From NCBI GenBank assembly GCA_013001595.1, contig JABDMH010000046.1:124001-188000 (forward strand): DNA of 64,000 bases, read 5' to 3'. The translations under genes were made by a program, and so were the position numbers. The DNA is from Saprospiraceae bacterium. GTDB taxonomy: Bacteria; Bacteroidota; Bacteroidia; Chitinophagales; Saprospiraceae. This document shows positions 29,001-37,575 of this stretch, piece after piece (the first letter of the stretch is position 1; each line of letters starts with the position of its first letter). The notes under the pieces were generated by a model. It saw nothing but the letters and a program-made list of their open reading frames with translations. It searched no databases and was not told where the DNA came from.

Positions 29001-30098
29001 TCACTAGAAAACACAATTCGTCCAGATGTGAATGTTTGTGGTTCTGGCACTATTTCCAACACTTGGTACCTGGTCAACTCATTCGGAATGCGCGTCGATA
29101 GCTGCAATGAAACCATAACCTTACTACCAGGATCATTTGAGGTTAGCAGGCCAAGTAATTATCGTGGAGATGCCGAACCCTTCAATTGTTCAGACTCTAT
29201 TGTCTTAGATCCCGTGGAAGTCATTGGCGCATGCCCGAGATTAGAGCCCATCATTATAACCAATGATTCTCCCTTTGCAGAGAATTCAGGCAATGATGCA
29301 AGTGGTAATTATGATGTGGGTGTTCATTTCGTCAACTACACGATTACCGATGCTTGTGGTGGTGAAGTTACACTGACCGACACCGTTACCGTGATTGATG
29401 ATGTCAATCCCACTGTAACTGCCTTCAGTGATGGATGTGTATTTTTTCAAGAATGGGCGGATGATTTCAATAACGACCCGACGGACATGAGGATCAGGAG
29501 CATGTTGGCCGTTACTGGAAACGACAATTGTCCTAATCCAGTCGTGGATCTACTCGGCTTCACGGCTGATTCGATACCATCAAATACAAATCCAGACAGC
29601 ATCATCTTCCGGCACCAGTGGCAGGCAACAGATATGTCCGGTCTACAGTCAGCCATCGTGGAGACCTTCATCGTTGTGTCAGACCTTTGTAACAATGCCG
29701 CAAGACGAGATCTTGAAATCAGCGCTGACGACCTAGAAATAGTGCGAAATACTGAAAAGGAACAGATGGGTGATAAGGACTTAACGAGTGGTAGACTGCG
29801 CAAGGTTAGTGTCAATAAGGACTTTATCAATGAAGGTACCGTAGATGTCTATCAAAATAGACCAAATCCTTTCAATACGAGAACCATGCTATCCTTTAAT
29901 TTACCTGAGGCAGCAGACGTCCGAATAAGCATTTTTGATGTCACTGGTAAGACCTTGAAGATTGTACAGGAGCACTTTGGCAAAGGCTATCAGGAGGTAA
30001 TGATAGAGAAAGCAGAATTGCAAACCTCGGGCATCGTCTACTACCGATTAGAAACAAACCAATTTACTGCCACCCGTAAGATGGTGGTACTGGATTAA
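26076..30098 (+). CDS. Large secreted Cys-rich protein with T9SS sorting domain
   Basis: This 1340-residue exported protein has a signal peptide (about 1-23, ending near NLCAQ). The long middle has many paired cysteines and repeated beta-domain signatures, including HYR-like parts (DQTAPIAVAEKRVNVNMSGK, FNESSWDNC, DACGGEVTLTDTVTVIDDVN). The last about 80 residues (from YQNRPNPFNTRTMLSFNLP to TRKMVVLD) form a type-A T9SS C-terminal domain, so it is carried over the outer membrane and anchored or released at the surface. No enzymatic motif is seen; adhesion or matrix function is likely by analogy. A terminator follows at 30130. Confidence 0.9.
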   Translation: MRNYIFGSLVLTYLCCQGVNLCAQTGPTCRDINLPVQVNDSVNFQVQDFVSNAADAQLLTIQVMNPFNGVLLRLEDVMADASIELPACRYVGKELNIMAGNAGGWCNTVLTFTQSHLPVIRGRSDTVLCNDPLVSGGHINGSPPLAEIPCEPDKPAEFVSDWAMKFPCEADSDPAKVILRSYAAMSKDGIRTMAMDTITVTKLPAISLANTYCAERDTTFCGDPPRQSGPFMMYENPKTGMCETLFFLNGDGSARTFDELCGLQVKVDELFFPSDCGTLKKVTVQIKQSCPGTPDACTVPSAGNVLTGGDGYWTCTYWHMELDTVGPIVSCGMELQTLPTNSHSCETQLPLPPVTAIDLCHDVTLVKARIANHGTVTYERQGDLWVSSQPITIPMTGDSIEVIFEAFDVCHNVGYDTCHFKVIDQTAPIAVAEKRVNVNMSGKKAWVSAESFNESSWDNCDVSLVLARRTDWQESCIDLCNNLALVSPLGNGDSLWRAVLGGDSLVDLVEQHYQETINWLVTDGQSCGPLVSEAWHYALLKYATVTCKQEMSAADFDILVDDYLNPALDPVQVKQIGGGWSFEVPISCEDICNPVQVELLVMDYWCNWSRSWSEAWIDDKGALDIAKDVPPSIEISCKSFRDLAYEFEGQASSLSDLTSTAEMGDAAALEQLDQVFGTYQSVWRNDQGQLTDAEGNFVDLDIPFTDSICRCIDTMITKTVYDSLLGWIETTVPGRYCFYEAMSRTYADGAIVVSCPDNLHMDQKVSSLIDDCGQGWIERTWKLWKACEQGDELYVAGTPDTTIKKQKIWVGNQCGLDSGMFVVPDDAEIEVCILEYDGSGNVIGAADPDSTGRPEYIFDDDCRLVGIGHFDKVLSVINDTSYCYKIIRTWCFADWCATDKPTSDAWPDDDFEGTTLKYVQTILVRCTCTCMINCAELRDTSIACEDVPVDLTTLYSLFNMPTIFHPIETESCDDFSLENTIRPDVNVCGSGTISNTWYLVNSFGMRVDSCNETITLLPGSFEVSRPSNYRGDAEPFNCSDSIVLDPVEVIGACPRLEPIIITNDSPFAENSGNDASGNYDVGVHFVNYTITDACGGEVTLTDTVTVIDDVNPTVTAFSDGCVFFQEWADDFNNDPTDMRIRSMLAVTGNDNCPNPVVDLLGFTADSIPSNTNPDSIIFRHQWQATDMSGLQSAIVETFIVVSDLCNNAARRDLEISADDLEIVRNTEKEQMGDKDLTSGRLRKVSVNKDFINEGTVDVYQNRPNPFNTRTMLSFNLPEAADVRISIFDVTGKTLKIVQEHFGKGYQEVMIEKAELQTSGIVYYRLETNQFTATRKMVVLD

Positions 30099-30129
30099 GC
30101 GCATACTGACATGGGATTTGTTGAATTGA

Positions 30130-30158
30130 GGGAGATCATGTGACGGTCTCCCTTTTTT
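30130..30158 (+). terminator. Intrinsic terminator after the T9SS protein gene
   Basis: GGGAGA (30130-30135) pairs with TCTCCC (30147-30152), and six T follow. It lies 31 bases past the stop at 30098. Confidence 0.8.
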
Positions 30159-30210
30159 CTCATGCTAACTTCCGACTAATCTCAATGTTGTATCTTACTA
30201 AATAAAATAC

Positions 30211-30558
30211 GTGAATACAAGAAGATACTGTCTAGCACTCGATCTGCAAGACGATCCCAAACTCATTGCTCAGTATAAGAAATACCACGAGAAAATTTGG
30301 CCAGAAATCACCGATAGCATTAAATCGTCAGGGATTATCCATATGGAAATCTATCATGTGGCAGATCGCTTGCTCATGGTGATGGAAGTAGATGATCTAT
30401 TTTCTTTTGAAAAGAAGACCGAAATGGACAAGCAGAACAGTAAAGTCCAGGAATGGGAAACGCTAATGGATCGTTTTCAAAAACGACTGCCAGGCACCCC
30501 TCCTGGAGGAAAATGGGTGCTGATGGAAAAAATATTTGATCTAGCGCAAAACGGATAA
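30211..30558 (+). CDS. L-rhamnose mutarotase
   Basis: This 115-residue protein of the RhaM family interconverts the alpha and beta anomers of L-rhamnose (or possibly L-fucose). Family features are the early YCLALDLQDD, a His in YHEKIWPEI, GIIHMEIYHVADRL with the second His/Tyr pair, and a Trp in the region before the C-terminal MEKIFDL. The start is GTG at 30211; no ATG is available in frame upstream of the conserved N-terminus. It is convergent with the isomerase-like gene that ends at 30582. No other rhamnose-catabolic genes are in the window. Confidence 0.88.
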   Translation: MNTRRYCLALDLQDDPKLIAQYKKYHEKIWPEITDSIKSSGIIHMEIYHVADRLLMVMEVDDLFSFEKKTEMDKQNSKVQEWETLMDRFQKRLPGTPPGGKWVLMEKIFDLAQNG

Positions 30559-30581
30559 TCTTCCGGTTTCAAAAACTGCTA

Positions 30582-31499
30582 CTAGAACATATCCACACTC
30601 TTGTAGGCTGCAATTAATGCTTCCTCACCTTCCTTACCGGGATTAAAGATGCCATGCTCCATGCCTAAGATGCCATCAAACCCCTTCGAATGAATGTGTT
30701 TAAAAATGTTCTTGTAATTTATTTCTCCGGTTGTTGGTTCCTTTCTCCCGGGGTTATCGCCAATTTGGAAATAGGCCACTTCGTCCCATGCAGCATCAAT
30801 ATTTGGAATAATATTACCCTCAGTGATTTGCTGATGGTATATATCAAATAGGATTTTGCAGGCTGGGCTGTCCACGCCTTTACATAGGGCATAGCTCTGT
30901 GGCACTTCCGTAAGAAACATGCCTGGGTGGTTATAGAAATTCAATGGTTCTAAGACCATAACCAATCCGTGTGGTTCCAAAATATCGCTAGCACGCTTTA
31001 GTGTCTCCATTACATGAGCTGTCTGAAAGCCCATATTTTTCTTCAGATCAACATGGCCTGGCACAACGGTCATCCAAGTTGCATTTACTCGTTTAGCTAC
31101 ATCAACGCTACTACGGATATCATCTAGAAATTTCTGACGAAGGCTCTCATCACCATTTGCCAGATTCGGCTCCTTCCAGTAGATTTCGTGCGCTACAAAT
31201 ACACCCATGTCCAGACCACGATCTGCCATTGTCTTTGCCATAGCTTCTTGGGTGGCAATCTCTCTTTTCTTCATTCCATTGTCCTCAAAAGCGGTAAAAC
31301 CCATGTCTGCCATGAAATTTAATTGATCAACGGGATCATCACCAACGTGGTGCTTAAACATGCCCAGGTGTGGAGCATATTTAAGTTGAAATTCAAAAGC
31401 CTGGGAAGACTCATGTTTAGCAAAAGTATTCAGGTTTGAACCAACGATTGCGGAACTGCCTAGTACAGTACCCTGTTGTATAAATTGCCTTCTTTTCAC
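30582..31499 (-). CDS. Hydroxypyruvate isomerase-like TIM-barrel protein
   Basis: This 305-residue protein belongs to the sugar-phosphate isomerase/epimerase (xylose-isomerase-like TIM barrel) superfamily, nearest by eye to hydroxypyruvate isomerase. A twin-arginine-like leader MKRRQFIQQG with a short hydrophobic stretch suggests export. Likely metal ligands are the Glu in VLEPLN, the Asp in LFDIYHQQ, the His in YFQIGD-region/IYH, and the Glu in LGMEHG near residue 285. Its start is only 17 bases from the divergent ApbE gene. The true substrate is uncertain because exported members of this group are poorly characterised. Confidence 0.85.
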   Translation of the reverse strand: MKRRQFIQQGTVLGSSAIVGSNLNTFAKHESSQAFEFQLKYAPHLGMFKHHVGDDPVDQLNFMADMGFTAFEDNGMKKREIATQEAMAKTMADRGLDMGVFVAHEIYWKEPNLANGDESLRQKFLDDIRSSVDVAKRVNATWMTVVPGHVDLKKNMGFQTAHVMETLKRASDILEPHGLVMVLEPLNFYNHPGMFLTEVPQSYALCKGVDSPACKILFDIYHQQITEGNIIPNIDAAWDEVAYFQIGDNPGRKEPTTGEINYKNIFKHIHSKGFDGILGMEHGIFNPGKEGEEALIAAYKSVDMF

Positions 31500-31516
31500 A
31501 ATACGTGTATTTTTTG

Positions 31517-32518
31517 ATGCGCATCAATGTAGCAAATTTTATCAGAATCCTATTAGCAATTTGTCTTCTAGCAACAGGATTAAGTGGCCAGGATTCTCTC
31601 AGTCGAATTCATTTCAGCAGTCCAAAAATGGGCAGCAAACTCTCCATTACATGCTATGCTAATGACGCACATCGTCAAGCTGAGTTGGCATTGATTTGCT
31701 GGGATCTGGTGGATTCACTCAATCAAATTTTTTCAGATTATATTTCCGATAGTGAAGCACGTTGTTTGACCTCAACGGCCACTCACATGCCGATTCCTGT
31801 AAGCAGGCCGCTATTTGATTTGATTCAGAAGTCGAATCACATCAGCAAGCTTACCGACGGACACTTTGACATCACTGTGGGAAGCCTCACTCAACTTTGG
31901 AGATACCATCTGCAACAAGACGAAGTACCCAGACGTCGGGAAATCAATCAGGCAAAGCAGAAGGTAGACTACCGATTCATTACACTGCAAGAAGGTAATC
32001 AAACGGTGCAATTCAAGCAAGCCGTTTCCTTAGACTTTGGAGGTATTGCCAAAGGTTATATCGGAGACTGCCTTGCTAACCTCTTAGATAGTCTAGACAT
32101 TCACCAGTATCTTATTGACATGGGAGGAGACTTGATCGCTGGGGTTCCACCTCCAGGGCAGGATCATTGGATCGTAAAAATCCCATGGTTCGGCCATACC
32201 ATTGGCATCGCAAATGAAGCCGTTGCAACATCAGGTCCAGATTATCAGTTTTTTGTGCATCAGGGTCAAAAATATGCCCACATTATTGATCCCAACACAG
32301 GTTGGGGCATTTCACATCCCTTTAGCACTACAGTCATTGCTCCCAATGGCTGGCTCGCAGATGGATTGGCATCGGCCATCGCCATTTCCGAACCCGAACT
32401 TTCAGAACAAATCCTGCAAGAGTTTTCATCAGTTGACTATGCATTCGGCATAGATCATCAGATATACCAGTCCAGAAGATTTGAAAAATTAGTCGATAAT
32501 ATTTCCAGAAAAAACTAA
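31517..32518 (+). CDS. FAD:protein FMN transferase (ApbE family)
   Basis: This 333-residue exported ApbE protein attaches FMN to a Thr of flavoproteins such as Na+-NQR or Rnf subunits, or handles FAD in the periplasm. I chose the ATG at 31517; an in-frame GTG lies 12 bases earlier. A signal peptide covers about 1-25 (ending near LSGQ). Motifs are KMGSKLSITCY, LTDGHFDITVG, LDFGGIAKGYIGD, IDMGGDL and the C-terminal DPNTGWGISHPFSTTVIAP with GLASAIAI, as in the family. The downstream YceI gene starts 9 bases later. Confidence 0.92.
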   Translation: MRINVANFIRILLAICLLATGLSGQDSLSRIHFSSPKMGSKLSITCYANDAHRQAELALICWDLVDSLNQIFSDYISDSEARCLTSTATHMPIPVSRPLFDLIQKSNHISKLTDGHFDITVGSLTQLWRYHLQQDEVPRRREINQAKQKVDYRFITLQEGNQTVQFKQAVSLDFGGIAKGYIGDCLANLLDSLDIHQYLIDMGGDLIAGVPPPGQDHWIVKIPWFGHTIGIANEAVATSGPDYQFFVHQGQKYAHIIDPNTGWGISHPFSTTVIAPNGWLADGLASAIAISEPELSEQILQEFSSVDYAFGIDHQIYQSRRFEKLVDNISRKN

Positions 32519-32527
32519 CATTGTAAC

Positions 32528-33079
32528 ATGAAAATCAAAAGCTTAATGGTTGTTTCCCTATTGTGCGGATTCTTGATGCTGAGTGTGATTCCATCTGTCT
32601 TTGCTCAGTCGACATTCCAAATTGATACTGCCAACTCTCGCATCTGGGTGGAGGGTTCTTCTACCCTAAAGGATTGGACCGCTGAAGTCAATGACTGGGA
32701 GGGCAGCATCGTAACCAAAGAAGACGGTACGGTTGAATCCGTCAGTGTAAAACTCAGTGTAAAAAGCATGGATGGAGGTCGAGGACCAGACATGAATGCC
32801 AAGATCTACAAAGCCCTAAAGGCCGAACAACAGCCGACCATCGAGTTCAACGGTGAAGGTACAGGCGATGGCCTTGCAACAACCGGAGCTTTTAAGATGG
32901 CTGGCCAAGAGAAAGAAATTACCCTTGCTCCTACAGGCACCTTGGCAAGCGGACTAAAGGGGAACCATGCCATGAAATTATCTGACTTTGACATCGAGCC
33001 ACCTACGGCTCTTTTTGGCACCATCGTCACATACGATGACGTCAGTATTGTTTTTGATATTACATTACTTAAGAAGTAA
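32528..33079 (+). CDS. YceI-like periplasmic lipocalin-fold protein
   Basis: This 183-residue exported protein has a signal peptide (about 1-27, ending SVFAQ). The mature domain (FQIDTANSRIWVEGSSTLKDW, VSVKLSVKSMDGG, QPTIEFNGEG, GAFKMAGQEKEI, YDDVSIVFDITLL) fits the YceI family, an antiparallel barrel that binds isoprenoid or other hydrophobic ligands. It lies 9 bases after apbE and 11 bases before the next gene, so it sits in the middle of an operon-like run. The ligand is unknown. Confidence 0.88.
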   Translation: MKIKSLMVVSLLCGFLMLSVIPSVFAQSTFQIDTANSRIWVEGSSTLKDWTAEVNDWEGSIVTKEDGTVESVSVKLSVKSMDGGRGPDMNAKIYKALKAEQQPTIEFNGEGTGDGLATTGAFKMAGQEKEITLAPTGTLASGLKGNHAMKLSDFDIEPPTALFGTIVTYDDVSIVFDITLLKK

Positions 33080-33090
33080 ACTATAGATTT

Positions 33091-34038
33091 ATGAAATATC
33101 TACTGGCGCTATCATGCCTGGTACTCACCCTTGGTACATCTGCCCAAGATAAACCTGATGACTATGACTTAGTCATTCCACACTCAGATCAAACCATACC
33201 GATGGTTGGAATACCTGGTGGCAGCTTAACCTTTGGAGATGGAAAATCGAAAGAACCAGATGAACTCCCTCGCACTCAAGTGAATATATCGCCGTTCTAC
33301 ATGAGTGCCCTGGAGATTACCCATGATGTATTTATGGTGTATCGAGATCCACAGATCGATGTAGACGCTGATGGTAATCCAAGGATTGATGGTGTCAGTC
33401 GCCCAAGTGCACCATATGAAGATCCTGTATTCGGCATGGGCAAATTTGGATTTCCGGCAGCTGGAATGACTCAGTTTGGTGCCTTACAATTTTGTCGCTG
33501 GCTTTCGAATAAGACGGGAGAATTCTATAGATTACCTACCGAAGCCGAATGGGAATATGCATGTAAAGCTGGTGAGCAAGATGCGCCCTACTTCTTTGGC
33601 AAGAAAAAGAAGGAATTGGCAGAATATGCATGGTATGAAAAAAATAGCGATGGTCGATTTCACAAGGTCGGCCAACTGAAACCAAACCCATGGGGACTGT
33701 ATGATATTTTAGGCAATGTCGCTGAATGGACCTTAGACCATTATCATGCCGACGCCTACAAAAAAACCGAGGCCGGAAGTACAGATCCATGGATGAAACC
33801 TGAAGCACTTCACCCTCGCACTGTTAGAGGTGGCACCTATCGAAGTGAACCTGCTGAACTTCGCTGTGCCAATCGCATAGAATCCACCTTGGATTGGAAA
33901 AAAAGAGATCCACAGATTCCGAAAAGTTTTTGGTGGAACACAGATTCTCCATTCGTGGGACTTAGAATTATTAAACCTGCCAATCAGCCCAGCCAAGAAG
34001 AACAAAATGCTTTCTGGGCTTCAGTACTCGGCGGATAA
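33091..34038 (+). CDS. Secreted FGE/SUMF1-domain protein
   Basis: This 315-residue exported protein (signal peptide about 1-18) has a formylglycine-generating-enzyme-like domain: MVGIPGGSLTFG, FYMSALEITHDVF, FCRWLSNKTGEFYRLPTEAEWEYACKAG, NPWGLYDILGNVAEWTLD, RTVRGGTYRSEPAELRCANR and FVGLRII. Members include true FGEs, iron oxygenases and gliding proteins GldJ/GldK. The paired catalytic cysteines of authentic FGE are not apparent at the C-terminal end, so a non-FGE role is likely. It is 11 bases downstream of the YceI gene. Confidence 0.88.
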   Translation: MKYLLALSCLVLTLGTSAQDKPDDYDLVIPHSDQTIPMVGIPGGSLTFGDGKSKEPDELPRTQVNISPFYMSALEITHDVFMVYRDPQIDVDADGNPRIDGVSRPSAPYEDPVFGMGKFGFPAAGMTQFGALQFCRWLSNKTGEFYRLPTEAEWEYACKAGEQDAPYFFGKKKKELAEYAWYEKNSDGRFHKVGQLKPNPWGLYDILGNVAEWTLDHYHADAYKKTEAGSTDPWMKPEALHPRTVRGGTYRSEPAELRCANRIESTLDWKKRDPQIPKSFWWNTDSPFVGLRIIKPANQPSQEEQNAFWASVLGG

Positions 34039-34089
34039 TTTGTAAATTAGATGCCCTTCTCAAATTTTATTTAATCGAAAGAAAGTATT

Positions 34090-35406
34090 ATGGAAAACGG
34101 AAATGTCTTCAAAAGGAGAGAATTTGTCAAGAAGTCGTCGCTGGTAGCTGGAGCTTTCATGGCCGCTCCTCTTGTATCTAAAGGCTATGGATTTCAAAGC
34201 AGTGTAGCTGATGAGATCAAAATAGCGGTAGTAGGATGCGGTGGCCGCGGATCAGGAGCAGCTACCCAAGCACTTAAGACCAAGGCCAATGTGAAGCTAG
34301 TTGCCATGGCAGATGCTTTCAAAGATCGACTAGAAAAAAGTTTGAGCGGAATCAAGGAAGCAGTGGGTATGGATAAAGTAGACGTGCCTGAAGAACGAAG
34401 ATTCGTAGGTTTTGATGGGTATAAAAAAGCCATCGAACTATGTGATGTGATTATTTTGACCACTCCACCGGCATTCCGACCCATGCACTTTGCCGAGGCC
34501 ATCAAGCAAAACAAACATGTCTTCATGGAGAAGCCTGTGGCTACTGATGCGGTTGGTATTCGCAGTGTTTTAGAAACCGCGGAAAAGGCGAAGCAGAAAA
34601 AACTAAATGTGGTGGTAGGTTTACAGAGGCACTATCAAACCAAGTATCGTGAAATGATGGGCGATATCCACAAAGGAAAAATTGGAGACATCACTTCCGG
34701 TCAAGTTTATTGGAATAGTGCCGGGGTCTGGGTACGACCGAGGGAGGCTTCTCAGACAGAAATGGAATATCAAATGCGTAACTGGTACTACTTTACTTGG
34801 TTGTGCGGTGATCACATCGTGGAGCAGCATATCCATAATTTGGATATCATGAATTGGGCAAAGCAAGGATATCCCGTTCGTGCCCAAGGTATGGGAGGAA
34901 GAGAAGTACGCAACGACATAGATCACGGCGAAATCTTCGATCATCATTTTGTAGAATTCCACTACGCAGACGGAACGGTAATGAATAGCCAATGCCGACA
35001 TATAAAGAACTGCTGGAACAAGGTGAATGAAACACTCATCGGAACCAAAGGAACTGCTGACTTTGGAGATGGACTGTTGAAGTCGCATAAGGGAAAAGTT
35101 ATTCTCAAACATGACGACACCAATGATCCCAATCCATACCAGGTAGAACACGATGAGCTTTTTGCTGCCATCACTAATGGAGAGTATAAATTTGCGGATG
35201 CTGATAATGGTGCGAAGAGTACAATGACTTCGATCCTGGGAAGAATGGCTACCTATAGCGGCAAGATGATTACCTGGGATGAAGCCATCAAGTCGGATAT
35301 TAACTTGTTGCCTGATTCATGGAGTTGGGATGCCATGCCACAGACCACTCCGGACGAGCATGGACGCTATGCAATTGCTGTGCCCGGAAGCACAATGGCA
35401 GTGTAA
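34090..35406 (+). CDS. Gfo/Idh/MocA family oxidoreductase (exported)
   Basis: This 438-residue NAD(P)-dependent oxidoreductase has a leader with KRREFVKKSS and a hydrophobic segment, a Tat-type signal common in Bacteroidota members. The Rossmann motif is VVGCGGRGSGAA (about 48-59), the substrate-domain signature is FMEKPVATD, and the His-rich GDHIVEQHIHNLDIMNWA lies in the C-terminal half. Substrates in this family are sugars and glycosides; some exported members are glycosidase-like enzymes that use bound NAD. Its stop codon is immediately followed by the start of the esterase gene, so the two are co-translated. Confidence 0.92.
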   Translation: MENGNVFKRREFVKKSSLVAGAFMAAPLVSKGYGFQSSVADEIKIAVVGCGGRGSGAATQALKTKANVKLVAMADAFKDRLEKSLSGIKEAVGMDKVDVPEERRFVGFDGYKKAIELCDVIILTTPPAFRPMHFAEAIKQNKHVFMEKPVATDAVGIRSVLETAEKAKQKKLNVVVGLQRHYQTKYREMMGDIHKGKIGDITSGQVYWNSAGVWVRPREASQTEMEYQMRNWYYFTWLCGDHIVEQHIHNLDIMNWAKQGYPVRAQGMGGREVRNDIDHGEIFDHHFVEFHYADGTVMNSQCRHIKNCWNKVNETLIGTKGTADFGDGLLKSHKGKVILKHDDTNDPNPYQVEHDELFAAITNGEYKFADADNGAKSTMTSILGRMATYSGKMITWDEAIKSDINLLPDSWSWDAMPQTTPDEHGRYAIAVPGSTMAV

Positions 35407-37521
35407 ATGACCTCAAGAAACGTCTGGTTAACTTCCTTGTTGATATGGCTGGGATTGATCTCAGCATGGTGTACTGTAAGGTTACCCGCAGTACTGTCGG
35501 ACCATATGGTTTTGCAACGTAATAGTGCCGTCAAACTTTGGGGATGGTCTGCACCGGCAGAGCAGATCAGTGTGACCGCCACCTGGGATAATCATACCTA
35601 TGACACTAAGGCCGATCGCAATGCCAAATGGGAAATAACGATTCCAACATCGGATGCAGGTGGCCCTTACGAGATCACGTTTGCAGCAGGCAACACCATT
35701 AAGCTGTCAGATGTCTTGATTGGTGAGGTATGGGTTTGCTCCGGGCAGTCCAATATGGAATGGTCTGCCAACCATGGATACCAAAACGCAGAAGAGGAGG
35801 TCAAACTCGCGGATTATCCACAACTGCGCCTCTTCAAAATTCCAAAGTCAACGGCACACTTCCCACAGGAAGATTGCGCTGGTGCATGGAAACCATGCAC
35901 ACCTGTAAGCATCCAGGATTTTAGCGCAGTAGGGTACTTTTTTGGCAGACACCTCCAAGAGCAGCTCGAGGGCGTACCCATTGGTTTGATCCAAGCAGCA
36001 TGGGGAGGCACGGCAGCTGAGGTCTGGACCCCTGAGGAAGTGATAGATTCCGATCCTGAGTTTTCTAAATGGGATGAAGTGCTGTACACATCAGATCATT
36101 GGCCCAGAAGACCTGCCAGCACCTATCATGCGATGATTCATCCCATCACTCCCTTCAAAGTCAACGGTGCCATTTGGTATCAAGGAGAATCTAACACTGG
36201 CAATGCATTACTTTATCGTAGACTCTTCCCAGCCATGATCCAGAGTTGGCGTGATGCCTGGGATTATCCCATTCCTTTCTATTATGTCCAAATTGCGCCT
36301 TACCGCTATGGTACCCCCTTGCAGGGTGCGCTGGTCAGAGAATCTCAGATGTTGACGATGTCGAAGGTCAGAAATACCGGAATGGTTGTCGTGAGTGACA
36401 TTGGCAATATTTACGACATCCATCCTCGGAATAAGCAAGATGTGGGCAAGCGGCTTGCCAATTGGGCACTTGCTCGAACTTACGGGAAGCAAGACGTGAC
36501 CTATGCTGGACCGATCTATAAAGCACATTCCATTGAATCTGGACAAATCCGCATTTCATTTGATCATGCAGACAATGGATTGCTCAGCAAGGATGGACCA
36601 CTCACCCACTTTGAGATCGCAGGTGAAGATCAGATATTCTTTCCCGCAGACGCCAAAATTGAAGGCAACGAGGTCGTAGTCAACGCACCATATGTACTCA
36701 ATCCAATTGCAGTGCGGTTTGCTTTTACGAATACGGCCACACCAAATTTCTTTAACCAAGAGGGGCTGCCAGCGTCTTCTTTTCGAACAGACGATTGGCC
36801 TATGATCATCAAAGAAATTGAAGTAGACATTGCCTACAAGAAAGATGCAGAAGCATATTTGGTCAGCCTCTCCAGCGAGGAAAATGTCAACGAAATCAAA
36901 TACACCATTAATGGGGATCCTCCAGGTCTCTTTGGACTCACCTATCGACAACCATTCTATATTAGTGGACCCTGCACCATTAAGGCACTGGCGTTTGCAG
37001 ACGGAAGGGCATCGGATGCGCAAACGATAAAAGAAGTCAAGCTCAACAAAGCCACCTTCAAACCCATTACGTACAATCAAATGTATGCTCCTGGACACGC
37101 CGCCGGTGGCAAGATGGCACTGATCGACGGCGTCACAGGTGGAAAAACCTATGACGATGGTAAATGGCAAGGCTTTAAAGGGAATGACCTAAGTATAACA
37201 CTTGATTTTGGTCAACGTATTGAGATAGAGTCCGTCAAACTCAATGCACTAAAGGACCAGGATCATGGCATTTTTCTACCTAATAAAGTGCTCTTTGAAA
37301 TATCCAATGATGGCAGACGCTTTGTTGAAATCTATCGCAAACCGCTGTTTCATGCCAAGGACAACCAGGTTGAAATAACGCCCTACGAATTCGAATTCAA
37401 GAAGCCTCGCAAGACTCAGTATGTACGCATAAGTGCAGAAAACTTAGGCAAGCATCCGGCTTGGCATAAACATGCCGGCCAAACAGCTTTGTTGATGGTC
37501 GACGAAATTACCATAGAGTAG
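35407..37521 (+). CDS. Sialate O-acetylesterase-like carbohydrate esterase
   Basis: This 704-residue exported esterase begins directly after the previous stop. A signal peptide covers about 1-25. The SGNH catalytic domain shows the Ser nucleophile in GQSNMEW (Ser 115), GTAAEVW, WYQGESN and the catalytic Asp/His in DIHPRNK. C-terminal parts look like a chitobiase-type beta sandwich (EIKYTINGD, CTIKALAFADG, about 480-550) and a discoidin/F5-8-like module (ITLDFGQRIEIESVKL, FEISNDGRRF). It probably removes acetyl groups from sialic acid or other acetylated glycans outside the cytoplasm. Confidence 0.9.
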   Translation: MTSRNVWLTSLLIWLGLISAWCTVRLPAVLSDHMVLQRNSAVKLWGWSAPAEQISVTATWDNHTYDTKADRNAKWEITIPTSDAGGPYEITFAAGNTIKLSDVLIGEVWVCSGQSNMEWSANHGYQNAEEEVKLADYPQLRLFKIPKSTAHFPQEDCAGAWKPCTPVSIQDFSAVGYFFGRHLQEQLEGVPIGLIQAAWGGTAAEVWTPEEVIDSDPEFSKWDEVLYTSDHWPRRPASTYHAMIHPITPFKVNGAIWYQGESNTGNALLYRRLFPAMIQSWRDAWDYPIPFYYVQIAPYRYGTPLQGALVRESQMLTMSKVRNTGMVVVSDIGNIYDIHPRNKQDVGKRLANWALARTYGKQDVTYAGPIYKAHSIESGQIRISFDHADNGLLSKDGPLTHFEIAGEDQIFFPADAKIEGNEVVVNAPYVLNPIAVRFAFTNTATPNFFNQEGLPASSFRTDDWPMIIKEIEVDIAYKKDAEAYLVSLSSEENVNEIKYTINGDPPGLFGLTYRQPFYISGPCTIKALAFADGRASDAQTIKEVKLNKATFKPITYNQMYAPGHAAGGKMALIDGVTGGKTYDDGKWQGFKGNDLSITLDFGQRIEIESVKLNALKDQDHGIFLPNKVLFEISNDGRRFVEIYRKPLFHAKDNQVEITPYEFEFKKPRKTQYVRISAENLGKHPAWHKHAGQTALLMVDEITIE

Positions 37522-37538
37522 AAATATTCGTTACCTCT

Positions 37539-37563
37539 AACGATCTATTACAATCAGATCGTT
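37539..37563. terminator. Hairpin between convergent genes
   Basis: AACGATCT (37539-37546) pairs with AGATCGTT (37556-37563). It lies between the convergent esterase and acyl-CoA ligase genes. There is no long T-run on either strand, so terminator function is uncertain. Confidence 0.35.
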
Positions 37564-37575
37564 TAGATAAACGAT

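Noticed and set aside
34621-35151. 176-residue minus-strand frame inside the Gfo/Idh/MocA gene
   Set aside because: Antisense to a well-supported enzyme; no start context and no recognisable motif.
36556-37170. 204-residue minus-strand frame inside the sialate esterase gene
   Set aside because: Antisense to conserved coding; its long length comes from the codon bias of the real gene.
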